Source: Eutypella sp. D-1
Taxonomy: Eukaryota; Ascomycota; Sordariomycetes; Xylariales; Diatrypaceae
Assembly: GCA_023313575.1 (NCBI GenBank)
Contig: JAJTTP010000013.1
Coordinates: 62,001 to 126,000 of the forward strand
Direction of reading: 5' to 3'
Length of the DNA: 64,000 bases
Shown: piece by piece, positions 46,244 through 56,991 of the stretch
Position numbering within the stretch: the first letter of the stretch is position 1
Layout: each line of letters begins with the position of its first letter
Made by a program: the position numbers and the translations under genes
The notes under the pieces: model-generated
What the model saw: only the letters and a program-made list of their open reading frames with translations
What the model was told of the DNA's origin: nothing
Database searches by the model: none

Positions 46244-48400
46244 TCATCCCATGACCATGGGCTCGCCCTGGGTGGTCCCGCCGACGACGACACCATCGCT
46301 CTGCTCTTCCTCCATCATCTCGATGAGGTCCTCGAGGTTCGCATCGAGGTTCTCGGCGTCGGTGCGGTCGAGGCACTGGATCAGGAGGCGGCGGTACTTA
46401 TCGATTTTCTCTCCCGTGCCCGAGAGGCCCAGGGCCTCAACGTACTCCTCGTCGGCGCGTTTCTGCTCGAGGATGAGCTCCCGGAGCTCGTGGGCGAGGC
46501 GGAGTTTTTCCTCGGGCGAATCTTCGGCGGCGCCGCCGCCGCCGCCGCTGTCGCCGTTTAGCATGGTCTTGGACTGCTCGACGGTGGCGTGCACTTGGTA
46601 TTGTCTCTGCTTTGCTAGCAGGGCCAAGAGCTCGCTTTGCGCGAGTGCGGCATCGTTGATGGCTTTCGCAGCCGACTCCTCGGGTTCCAGGAGCGCCTCG
46701 AGCTCGGCGATCTGCGTGTGGACGATAGCGAGTTCGTTCTGGGTATTGCCGAGGATGCGACGCGCCTCGACTTCGGCCTCGTTTTTGTCCTTCCACTCCT
46801 CGTCGTAACTTTGTGCTAGGGCCTGAAACTTATCCAGGACCAGCGGGGCGATCTTGTTTTGCACGGTGTTCGCCGCTTCCGAGTTGTAGGTGACGGCGTG
46901 TTTGGTGGTGGTTTCGGCGATGGCGTCGCGGAAGGAGGTGCGGCGCTGGGAGTCGGGGGCGAAGGGCGAAGAGGAACGTTGCGGCGCACGCTCTTTGGGG
47001 TTTCTCGAAGCGTTCAGCTCCTGGATAAGGTCCTCGGCGCGGACGCCGTCGGCATTGGGGATATCCGTGGAGGCACCCCGGCCCAAGAGGGCTCGTATGC
47101 ACTTGCGGGCATTCTCCTTGGCGGCCAGGTGCAAGGCGGTATTACCATTATTGTCCTGAGCGTCGATGAGATGTTGGACGAAGTCGGGGGGATGCGTCTC
47201 CTGGAGTTTGTTCATAATATTGTCGAGGTAATAGCGGGAACATGAGTGGCTGGTGACGCGGCCGCTCTTCATGATGGCGGCGTGATGGATCACGGTACAG
47301 CCTGACTCGTCCCTAGCACCGACGGTATCGAACAGTTCTTTCATCACAGCCGGGAAGGTCTGCTTCTCGTAACAGTTGGTAAAATTAACGGAGCGCATAA
47401 AGGGAGTCTCGCCGCGACAGTTCTGAGCGGCGAGGGTGGCGCCGAATTGCTTCAATTGCTTGATGACCTGAACATCGCCCATAGCGCTGGCCCAATGCAG
47501 GGCACTATGTCTCTCGGAATCGATGGGCCAATCGGGCTGGAAATTGGTAGGGGGATCGGGTTTTATGGTGGGCGCATCTTGGCGGGAAAGGAGGAAGTAA
47601 TCGAGCAGTTCGTCGCCATATACGGAATGTTGTTGTTCGGTCAGACTCTGGATATCCTCCTCGCGCTTCCTCTTATTGCGGTGGCCGGTGGTTGGGTAGT
47701 GGGAGATATCGTGGCGGTCGTCCTCGGCCATGTAGGAGGCGGAGGCAACCGTGACGTTATCAGGGGTATCGTCGTCGTTCATCTGCTGACTGGCAGTCTC
47801 GAATTCCTCTCGAATAGGAGGAGGAGGGGGGTCTGATCGTTCTGTGTTAGTTAGTGGTGTTGGGGGTCAGATATTGGCTACCAAGAATTATAAGACTACA
47901 GGATAGCCTGAGCAGAATGGAGAGGGGAAGAAAGACATGAAAGACATACTTGTAGGCCATCTAGGCACGGCTGGTTTTGGCTGCCTGGGTGCCTTCGGTT
48001 TGCTCGCATGACGAGGGGCAGGGGGCGGGCTTTGATCTCCCGGGACAAACTCGAAGATGGGCCGTAACCGGTCATAAATATTATTTCGCTGGGCCAGCTG
48101 CTCTCCCGCTTCGAGGGGAATCCATGTACCCTGGTATTTGCCATAGCCTCCTTGAATCTTCTCGTGGACATCCTTCTGGACCTCGCGCTCGAGGATTCGG
48201 GTGCGGGCTGGCTTGTCAAACCCAGCAGCCTTCAGGATATGCGTGGCATTGATCCAATCGTCCTGTCTCCGTCGCATAACATGTTCCTTGAGGTCGGCGC
48301 CGAACTGGAATTCATAGACGGGGATTCCACTGTAAGTGGCACTATAGATGCCAGGCCCGGTGGCGGCGGCAACAATAGCAGGTGCCGCTTTGACCATCAT
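46244..48400 (-). CDS. mbp1: APSES-ankyrin cell-cycle transcription factor, MBF DNA-binding subunit (Mbp1/Res2 type)
   Basis: DNA-binding subunit of the MBF/SBF-like complex, which acts with a Swi6-type partner in the nucleus on G1/S genes carrying MCB (ACGCGT) elements. Exon 1 is 48400-47950, intron 47949-47842 (108 bases; GTATGT donor, CACAG acceptor) and exon 2 47841-46244, giving 682 residues. The APSES/KilA-N domain spans about 18-115 (IYSATYSGIPVYEF, WINATHILKAAGF, REVQKDVHEKIQGGYGKYQGTWIP). A Pro-rich linker with a basic NLS-like patch, NKRKREE (205-211), leads to ankyrin repeats at about 262-415 (HSALHWASAMGDV, NGNTALHLAAKENA). The C-terminal 250 residues are mostly predicted coiled coil with an acidic end. 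An Ala/Gly stretch (VAAATGPG) precedes the usual IYSATYS start of the domain. Either of two consecutive ATGs could be the start. Confidence 0.95.
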
Positions 48401-51400
48401 GAAAATAGTCTCTTGTCCCTCAGCTCTCGGCTCTCGGCTCTCGTCTCTCCTCTGGAAGTATATATAGGCGATGAAGAGGAGGAAGATAGAGACAGGAGGT
48501 GGTCAGCCAAAATAAGATCGAGTTGGTGGTAATAAGGTCAGGTCAGGTCAGTAACATTGCCTGGCACCAGTTGAGTAGGTGGACATGAGTATAGATAGGC
48601 TGATAGAGAAGTGTAAGTGTAAGTGTAGGTGTAAGTGTATGAAAGATAATAGAATGATAGATAGCAAGGGGGGTGATCATAGACAATAATTACAGAACCA
48701 AGTCAATGAAGTCAATGAAAGCAATGAAGTCAACTTCTCCGGAGATCCTTCAAGTACTTAGTAAGTAGGTAATTAGGTACACACAAGTTAGTGAACAACT
48801 TAGTGAAGAATGGTTAGTGAAGGAATTAGTGAATGGAGATGACTTCGTCCATGAACATTGGTATTCCTCATTAATCTCCGTGTTGATTGATTGGTTAGGA
48901 GCAAAGGTGCAAGGGTTATGGTTATGTATTCATTCAGGTAACTTATTATGAGAAAGTCAGTCGAAGAGTGGGTTCACCTGGGCACAGAGAGAGAGAAAAA
49001 TGGTGATAACCAAAAGGTTAAAGAGTGCTTGCAGGGGGGGGGGGTTGTTAATCAGGCGTGATCAACTCACTCCAGGGCTAAGTTCTATGGGGAATTCAAA
49101 GAAAAAATACGCGCTTATTAGATTTCAACGACGCGAAATTCAATCAATCCAAACCCGGAAACTGACGCAACGCGACAAGCCCCCCGACAAACCTCCCGAT
49201 AAGCGATAAGGAAGAAAGGGAACCCCAGGGCGCGTAAATGAGTTCAGTGCGGAAACTCTGTTGAAACTGTCTTTTTTTACCGTGCGGGGTATTCCCGAGT
49301 ATTTGAATATCAATCTATCACAGTAGTTATTCAAGTATCGGAATATCCGGAGTGCCATACCATGTACCTACCTACCTACTGTTTCCGTTCTATAGACACC
49401 CCTTTTCACCCCTTCCCCATTCTCTCTTTCAAGGCTGTACTATGTAGCTCCCGACAGTAGTTATTTGCCAGTCTATTCTGCCGCTCTAAATGGGTCATAT
49501 CATCACCAGTCATCTGTGTAATTATAAGCGCCTTGCTCAACCACACTACACGAGAGGCCTTTAAGTGGCTGCTGATTGATAGTATGCCTGGCTGGGCAGG
49601 GACCAGACCATGTCCCAATGCAACCTTGATTACATACAAGAGGGTTGGTTGGCTTCTTGGGTACACCCGACATCTGCTCTGGTGATATGTATACCCGAAA
49701 ATGGGTATCCCTCACGAAGGGCTTTCCACAACCCCCTTTACCCCTGAGGTAGTAACTGTGTACGACTACACATTCCGCGAGGATCTTCTTCTCGTGGCGT
49801 CAGTCACCATAGCGTAGATCCCTGAACTACTCTAGCCTCGCAGTCGGACAACAGGGTCAGGAGTTTCGAAGGCAAAAAAAAAAGGGGGGGGGGGTAGTTA
49901 TGTAGTTGATATGCATTGGGTAGCAGAACAAATCTGGCCGTGTTCCGAAACCCACCGAAGGACCAAAAAAGAAAAGAAGAAAAAGAAAAAGAAAAGCACC
50001 GATATCCCAATCAGCCGGAGTCCAATCAAACTTTCTCCGGCCCTTCCTTTTTGCTTTTGCTTTTTCCTTGAAAAAAAACGAGGATCGGTGGCTGAGAGAA
50101 ACCACGGGAGAATGAATTACCGAAACACACAAACTCGACGCCTTGCATTTGGTTTGGCATTCCGAATCTCGCACCTCACATCCTCAAGCTACATACAGTA
50201 TATCGCTTTACAACTCCATGAGTGGAAATGGCCGGCCAGTCCTTATAAAGATAAGATGAGGGCGGTCATGTCATAGGTAAATCAGCAGCAGCAGCAGTCT
50301 CTTTGATGACTGACGGGCTGAAAAACACCATATTAGGACACCGTAGTACCGTGGCTTATCCGTACTCCATATGCAGCCTTATTTATAATCCACCAGCCCT
50401 GCCTCGCCTCCCCATAGGGTAGGGTAGGGTTAGATAGGTAGGTAAGGCAAGGCGACAGACGGATAGACGGACGGGTAACCTAGCCTACCCCTATCCATGT
50501 GTGTGTGTGTGTGTGGTCCTGGGCCGCCATGCCAGGCATTTCGGGCACCAAAACAACACTTCCACCACACTTACACTTACACTAAAAACGTGGATGAACC
50601 CAGTGAGAGCTCAATTAACAATCCATCATCATCATCGATTCGTCGGGCCTTCAGCTGACTCTCCCCTCCAGCCCAACCCTTAGCCCAAACCCAACATGAC
50701 TTCATAAGGCGTCTGGGTCTGGCTGTCTGTCTTCAAATGCTGACTATGTATGACGAACGGGGAATTGGGGGGTGAGGGGATGGAAGGAAGGAAGGTTCCA
50801 CGAAAACCCGGCTGGCTCGCCTCGCCTCCAAAAAAAAAAAAAAGGATGAGGGGCTCCCTGAGTGGTGAGGTTTGCTTGCTTTGCTTTGCTTCGCTTTGCC
50901 CTGTGGTTAGGTCAGCAAACCAGCCGGCTTGCCTGCCTACCTAAATGAACATAGAAATCGGTCCTGTCTGACTTGACCTGACCATGGAGAGAAGTTTGGA
51001 AAGCCGCCCCCCTTTCCTTCGTCCAGGTCGTTGCCTGTGAGCTAGGTAGACAAACTTGATTAGCTAGATAGATACTTACCTACCTAGACAAGTGTGTGTG
51101 TGTGTTAGATTCATCTCCAGCACTTAACATCAGGCGGAGCAGGAGGAAGGGTTTCGTTCAGTGGGAAGAGAAAAAGGGAGACTCAAAGTCAAACTCAAAG
51201 AGAAGCTCTCCCATCCTTTTCGTTTTCGTTCTTTTGGGGGGGTTTTCCCTGTGGAAGTTATCGATCATCAACCATGCGCAATCACAGCAACCGCGATCCC
51301 TAGAACAACCACGACCACGATCTCGAGATCTCATGGGAGCAGCTCAAGATCGCGCGCCCATGTTCCCCGGGGGGCGCGGGTACCTGCCGCCCGCCTGATG

Positions 51401-51677
51401 CACCCGCAAACCGACCTACCTACCTACCTACCTAGGTCCCTCCCTCGGTGTACCAGGAAACACGACACGGTCCCCTGAGACAACGAGACGAGACGAGACA
51501 CAAACACCACGTTTCGTGGCGCGCGAGTAGGTACCTACCTACCGGCAATATCCCAGAGAGACAAAGAAAGGGGGAGGGGAAAACAAGACACAAAACGAAA
51601 AAAAAGCAAGGAGGGTCTATCCAGGTCGGTCCGGTCGTACGCGCAAAAAGGTGTAGGACCCAGCCAGCACAGCAGCG
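48401..51677. other. divergent promoter region between the MBP1-like and hydrolase genes
   Basis: 3.3 kb. On the MBP1 side is a hexamer array (AAGTGT, five copies, 48609-48638) and direct repeats of GTCAATGAA (48700-48730). Further right are homopolymer junctions (11 G at 49034-49044; 10 A then 11 G at 49874-49894), a TG repeat (50497-50514), a telobox-like GGGTAGGGTAGGGTTAG (50416-50432) and a (TACC)n tract ending in CTAGG (51416-51435). No gene is supported. Confidence 0.5.
48609..48638. repeat. AAGTGT hexamer array, five copies
   Basis: Five tandem AAGTGT units, the fourth reading AGGTGT, about 210 bases upstream of the MBP1-like start codon and likely within its promoter or leader. Confidence 0.8.
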
Positions 51678-53114
51678 ATGGATAAATCTCAGTGTCCTCC
51701 GCGGCGGGGGACGTCCGCTCGTCCTCGTCGTTTTCTGGGAGCATGGTGTACTTTATTACCCTTTTGTTCTCCTTCTTCTTCTTCGGGGAAATCCTCCTCG
51801 TCAGCTGTAGCAACAAAAACAGCAGCAGCAAAAGCAGCCTCATCGAGAGCGGCCAGTCCAGCACAACAGCCCGTATCTCGCGCAGAGCATCATCACCTCC
51901 CAAAATTCCTCGCCCGCCTTCTAGCTTGTCTCATACCTAGCCCGGACGACGACAGCGCCATAATGGAGCAGGAGCACAGTGTCCGGGTAGAGGTAGCCGC
52001 AGCATACCGACAGGCGTTCGACGCACGGAACGAGACAAACGACTGGGCGCACCACCGGCAGATACGGGAAAGGGGCGCGGCGGAAGCCGAGCAGGCCCTG
52101 AAGGGGGCCGCGTCCATCGCATGGGAGGAATTCCCATACAGCCCTCCCGGTTCCGGTTCCGAAAAGGTGGTGTTGAAAGCCTCTCGTCGACGCCCCGAGG
52201 CAGCCGGGCCCAGATCCTGCATATTATTCATCCACGGCGGACTAATGACGGGCTCGAACCGGTACGTAGGCGTGAACTCGCTTCTTCTCGACTGGGGCGC
52301 CGCCGCCGATCCGCCGCTCCGCGACGCCGTGGTCCTGAGCGTGGAGTACGGACGGCCGCCGGAGAGCCAGGGCCTCCAGCCCTCGGAGGACTGCTGGGAG
52401 GCACTGTGCTGGGCGTGGGCGCACCGCGGAGATCTCGGCATTGATGGGGATAACGTCGTGATTTACGGCGCGTCCGCGGGGGGCTGTCTCGCGGCGTCGC
52501 TGACGCTGCGGTGGATGGCGGCGCATGGGAAGAACGCGGCGCTCGCCACGGGGGCGGACCCGATGTTCCGGGGCGTGGCGGCAACTGACGCGCCGTTTCC
52601 TCGGCTCCGGAGCGTGTACCTCGAGGCGCCGATGCTGGATGATCGGCGTGGGACGCCGTCGCACGGGCAGTACGCCCGGGGCGATGAGGAGGTGGGGGGA
52701 AACCTGTCGTCGAAGCAGGTCGGGTACGCATGGGGTTGGCTTCTCGACGAGCACGCAGGGATCGAGGAGGGGAAGCCACTAAAGATCACTCGGAAGCGGG
52801 CCGGGAGCGACGACGTCTCGATCCTCGAGGCGCCGGGGCGTGCGGTGCCGGCGCAGTTGAGCGGGTTTCCTCGACTCTGCGTGGAGGTGGGGGACGCGGA
52901 TCCGCTGCGAGACGAAGGCCGGGCGTTCGTCAAGGCGGTCAAGGAATCCGGTGGAGAAGGAGGAGTAGGAGGCCGCGTGACGGAGGCTGATTTCGTGATG
53001 TTTCGTGGTGGTGTTCCGCATGGCGGCTGGGCGATCGACGCGGAGAAGCAGGACCCGATGACCAGCGCTATTCTTCGAGCTAGGGTCGAGAGACTGAGCG
53101 ATTGGCTTGCCTAG
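51678..53114 (+). CDS. alpha/beta hydrolase fold-3 (HSL-like) esterase or lipase
   Basis: The longest frame is 478 codons. The ATG at 51963 (MEQEHSVRVEVAAAYRQAF) is an equally good start giving 383 residues; the extra 95 residues are Ser/Ala-rich with a Lys/Arg-rich beginning and no family similarity that I see. Numbered from the first ATG: an oxyanion motif HGGLMTG follows the strand CILFI, the nucleophile elbow is GASAGG with Ser266, the acid is in GDADPLRDEG (Asp408 in the usual D-P-L context) and the base is His448 in GVPHGG. This order is that of hormone-sensitive-lipase-like carboxylesterases, which cleave esters of varied small or lipid substrates. The substrate here is unknown. The classical HGGG reads HGGL. 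There is no secretion signal at the shorter start, so it is probably intracellular. Confidence 0.88.
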   Translation: MDKSQCPPRRGTSARPRRFLGAWCTLLPFCSPSSSSGKSSSSAVATKTAAAKAASSRAASPAQQPVSRAEHHHLPKFLARLLACLIPSPDDDSAIMEQEHSVRVEVAAAYRQAFDARNETNDWAHHRQIRERGAAEAEQALKGAASIAWEEFPYSPPGSGSEKVVLKASRRRPEAAGPRSCILFIHGGLMTGSNRYVGVNSLLLDWGAAADPPLRDAVVLSVEYGRPPESQGLQPSEDCWEALCWAWAHRGDLGIDGDNVVIYGASAGGCLAASLTLRWMAAHGKNAALATGADPMFRGVAATDAPFPRLRSVYLEAPMLDDRRGTPSHGQYARGDEEVGGNLSSKQVGYAWGWLLDEHAGIEEGKPLKITRKRAGSDDVSILEAPGRAVPAQLSGFPRLCVEVGDADPLRDEGRAFVKAVKESGGEGGVGGRVTEADFVMFRGGVPHGGWAIDAEKQDPMTSAILRARVERLSDWLA

Positions 53115-54327
53115 CTTCAATCTTTGGTTTTTTTTTTTTTTTTTTTTTATTATTTTTTTGGTCTTTGTCGGGCTGGTATTTTGGGGCGTTTCTCCTAACG
53201 ATAGACCGGGATTTGGACTAGACATGGCAGCTCTGCCTACCTAGGCATGTGGTTGCAGTTCCTGGGATTTAGATATAGAACTGGGTATGGACAGCCTCTG
53301 GGTTGGGTTTGGGACTGGGTTAGAAGGTTTTAAGAGTCTGTTCTCCGTGTGTTCAAATGTATTAGATCCCAACGATGTGCAGTTGATCCCCTAATCCAAG
53401 GTGTGGGCTATTCAGGGGTAGCATCGCTCTTGCAAACCCCCTTTTTTAGCCACCGTGATAAATTTAGGGTAGGCACCAAATGAATCTTCAATCAGCCGTC
53501 GCTTTATCTCCGAGGCCTCACTTCGCTCTTAGAGGGAAATTGGGGCTATAGCCGATAGCCTATGGCCTATGACCTATAACCTATTCCCTAGCGCTTCAGT
53601 TCAGCTGGTCTCTGTGGAGGTTTAACAACTTATCCTTCTCATGCTTATAGATTAGCGATGCTTTTGTTTGATATGTGACACTCCGATTCTGAAATATCCC
53701 AAATCAACAGGTAGGTCTTTTGAATACCGTACCGGGAGGGAGAATTCACTTCTTATACATACCTACGTGCACAAGCAGGTAGGTAAATGTGAAAGTAAGG
53801 ATGACGGGTTCACTTCAGAGTAAAACGAATGTGCAACAAGTTAGGTATTCCCAAAGTCAATCCCGACTTCGTAACTCCGGCCGGCTACATATAACCCCGC
53901 CCTCTCCTCATGCATAACCGCCCCTCCCCCACCTTGAGGAAGCCAGCCCCGGCCGCTTACCACTGAAGATAGCCTATGACTGAATGGTGTGTGGGTTGCA
54001 TGACTAGATCTCTATCTAAGTATCTAGGGTTCTCCGATATCGACGACATATACGCCATGAATGTGAAACTTGGAATTGCCTATACCCCCGACTGTGTATG
54101 ACTTGTAAATGAAACACATAAATAGCCCCTAATTCCCCTGGGGTAGTTATTTGTTCCGAATGAGAACGAGAGAGTTTTCCATCTCAAAGGCACACACACA
54201 TACACATACACAGGGCTAGACATATATCCGCGTATACCTCTTCCCCGACCATCACGTCATTGACGATTAATCACATACCACTCCACCACCACCACAACCC
54301 CCCCTTCCCCGCCCCCTCCCCGCAAAA
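53115..54327. other. intergenic region between hydrolase and aldo-keto reductase
   Basis: 1.2 kb. A 21-T run (53128-53148) starts just after the hydrolase stop and may be part of its 3' UTR. Short runs such as CCTATGGCCTATGACCTATAACCTAT (53556-53584) form a local degenerate repeat. The last 100 bases before the reductase ATG are C/A-rich, a common leader composition. No gene is seen. Confidence 0.5.
53128..53148. repeat. poly-T run of 21
   Basis: An uninterrupted T21 begins 14 bases after the hydrolase stop codon; after an ATTA interruption a further eight Ts follow. It probably lies within the 3' UTR. Confidence 0.85.
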
Positions 54328-55499
54328 ATGCCTCTCCTAGCCGCAACAAGCAGCGGAAACCCGCGCATAATCCTCGGCCTGATGACCTTCGGGTCAGACA
54401 CATCATCCGGGGCGCGCATAACATCAGGTACCGAATTCAAGCGGGTACTAGACCGGCTGCAGGAGCGGGGGTACGGGGAAGTCGACACGGCGCGGGTGTA
54501 CGTGAACGGGACGCAGGAGGGGTTTACGCGGGAGGCAGGGCGCTGGAAGGATAGGGGGCTTGTGCTCGCTACTAAGATCGTGTATCCGGCGCAGGGCGGG
54601 GATAATGCTGCTGCGAAGGTGATGGAGAGTCTGGATGTTAGTTTGAAGGAGCTTGGGGCGGAGTGCGTTGATGTACGTGTTCCCTCTTTCCCCGTCGGTT
54701 TAAAAAAACAACAAGGTGGCTATATAACATAACACGAGTCACTAACGGGAACAAAACCCAGATCCTCTACCTGCACTGCCCAGACCGCGGAACGCCCTTC
54801 GCCGAAACCCTCAGCGCGCTCAACACAGCGCACAAAGCCGGGAAATTCGTGCAGCTAGGACTGTCGAACTTCACGGCGTCAGAAGTGGCGGAGGTAGTTC
54901 TGACCTGCAAGTACAACGGGTGGGTGCGTCCGACAGTGTACCAGGGGATGTACAACGCGATCACGCGGGGTCTCGAGGCCGAACTCGTGCCCGCGTGTCG
55001 ACGGTACGGGTTGGATATCGTGGTGTATAACCCGCTCGCCGGCGGGCTGTTCAGCGGGAAGATCAAGAGCGCGGACGCGGATGTGGAAGGTGTGGCGGAG
55101 GGCGGGCGGTTTGATGGGCGCACGAGGCTCGGGGTTATGTATCGCGGGCGGTATTTTAGGGATAGTACGTTTGAGGCTTTGCGGGTTGTTGAGGAGGCTG
55201 TGGAGAAGCACCCGGGGTTGACGATGATTGAGACTGCGCTGCGGTGGATGGTGCATCATTCGAAGCTGCGGGTCGTCGGGCAGGGCGGGAATGACGGGAT
55301 TATTATCGGGATTAGTTCGTTTGCGCAGCTGGATGGGAACCTCGATGCTATTGAGAAGGGCCCCTTGCCGGATGATGCCGTCGAGGCGCTTGATCGCGCC
55401 TGGAGGATCGCGAAGGCTGATGCCCCGAATTATTGGCATAAGGAGCTCGAGTATACCTACGATACGAAGGAGGCGCTTTTTGGTCAGGGTAGGAAGTAG
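54328..55499 (+). CDS. aldo-keto reductase of the aflatoxin-aldehyde-reductase (AKR7) type
   Basis: NADPH-dependent reductase of aldehydes and ketones with a TIM-barrel fold. Exon 1 is 54328-54672, intron 54673-54761 (89 bases; GTACGT donor, CCCAG acceptor) and exon 2 54762-55499, giving 360 residues. The catalytic tetrad is intact: Asp53 and Tyr58 in VDTARVYVNG, Lys83 in LATKIVYP and His120 in LYLHCPDR. The AKR7-like features include ILGLMTFG near the start, GLSNFTASEV, NPLAGGLFSGK and the cofactor-end segment GGNDGIIIGISSFAQLDGN. The splice joins CVD to ILYLH, restoring the conserved strand. Members in moulds act in general aldehyde detoxification or in secondary metabolism; nothing nearby suggests a metabolite cluster, so detoxification is the simpler guess. 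The protein is likely cytosolic. Confidence 0.93.
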
Positions 55500-56991
55500 A
55501 GGCTACTACGGTGTATATCACGTACTTCTATAGAGCCGTGGCTATGGCGATATTCCGGGAGTGAACTCCCTTGCTACAGTTCGTGCTTACTACATTCTAG
55601 AAACGGGGTATATAATTCGGCCATGTGTATGTGTTGATCTTGAAGTTGCACACGTCTGAATCAGTTAATTAGACCCGGCTTACGATGAGACCCCAACTAT
55701 GTCTACGTATTGTCGACTATATATATACACCTCCAGCAACGATGCATCTACAAGTATTCATGCCAGGTTCCGCATGGACGGATGTCCCATCCTGGTGGCG
55801 CTTCAACCCTCCAAATTCCAACCTGCGCATATGACTACCCGCAAAAAGCATCCATACATTCTGAATGATAAATGAATTCTGCAGGTGGTCAGCGGCTTCG
55901 ATGCCTATTTTCGCTTCCTAGAGTAGTAGGTAGCACAATCGCTGGTTTAAGTCCGAGAGGGAGTTGGCAGATGATCTTTATCTGCGAATCCCTTGATCCA
56001 CTAGATTTAGGCAAGTTCAGGGGGGTTGACTTTAGGGGACTCGTGAGGTTTCCCTCATTAGGTACCTAGGTATGAGACATACCTAGGGGACACTGGATGT
56101 ATTTGGTATCATCAGAAAGGGATAGGTATAGTCCTGCACGATACATGATATAAAGACGTTACATTTGCTACTACATATAAACTGCGAAAAGGAGGCAAAA
56201 GAATAAAAGAACAAAAAGAATAAATAATAAGCGTAATTCTACAACTAAAAAACATCCTAAGTACCTAAGTAAATCCCGTTAATCCATGGATGGATATGCA
56301 GCTCAGCGTCATCTGCCCAAGGACCTCCTTGGCAAGGACACCTGGGCAGATAGATAGATGCATGAACAGGGGCCAACCAGAGCCACTTTCCGGGCTGCCT
56401 ATCGCCTACCTAAGTATCCAAGGAGCTGACGTACAGCTGGAGGTGGACCGGGGTTGGTGGGTAAGGGGTGTCCACAATCCCATTCCAGGGACTTTTTGGG
56501 GGACACTTTGGGGGGTATCCGTCCCTCTGCATACACTAAACTACCTTAACAAAGTACTGTACCCATCGCACAACACCATAACCAACCATTTTCATCATCA
56601 CCAGCCCCATCACCACCACCATCACCACTATCATCATTGCCATTGTCATTATTATTACTACTACCACCCACCTACCTGTCCTTCCCCGCCTATCTGGATG
56701 TAATTTGTGGTGCATGATACACCTATTCCCATTAGCTGACCTGACCCCAAGTCGTTCGTTCCTTATTCAATATCTACCTATAACATAGTATAATTAGTAT
56801 ATTATCTTATACTTACTTATCTGGCATATCTACCTAAATAGTTAGACCCATCCTGTCAGTTCCTGTCCCCCGGGGTTGACGTAATACTATCCTACTCTAG
56901 GTCTCCCCCCTACCACCGCCCCCCCCCCCCCTTCTCTACAATTCCCCTCCCTTTCGTCTCGCCTCATACGCTCTCTCTCCTTGCCTTGTTG
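55500..56991. other. intergenic region with triplet repeats upstream of the transporter
   Basis: 1.5 kb. It holds palindromic ACCTAGGTA copies near 56060-56090, an impure CAT/CAC triplet tract (about 56580-56670) that makes a spurious His/Tyr-rich frame, and a 13-C run (56919-56931) shortly before the transporter start. Confidence 0.5.

Noticed and set aside
52228..52779. Long Arg/Pro-rich minus-strand frames within the hydrolase
   Set aside because: These are GC-rich antisense shadows; the plus strand has an intact catalytic triad.
56290..56703. A 137-codon frame ending in His/Tyr runs
   Set aside because: The second half is a translated CAT/CAC/TAT triplet repeat; the first half has no protein-like features.
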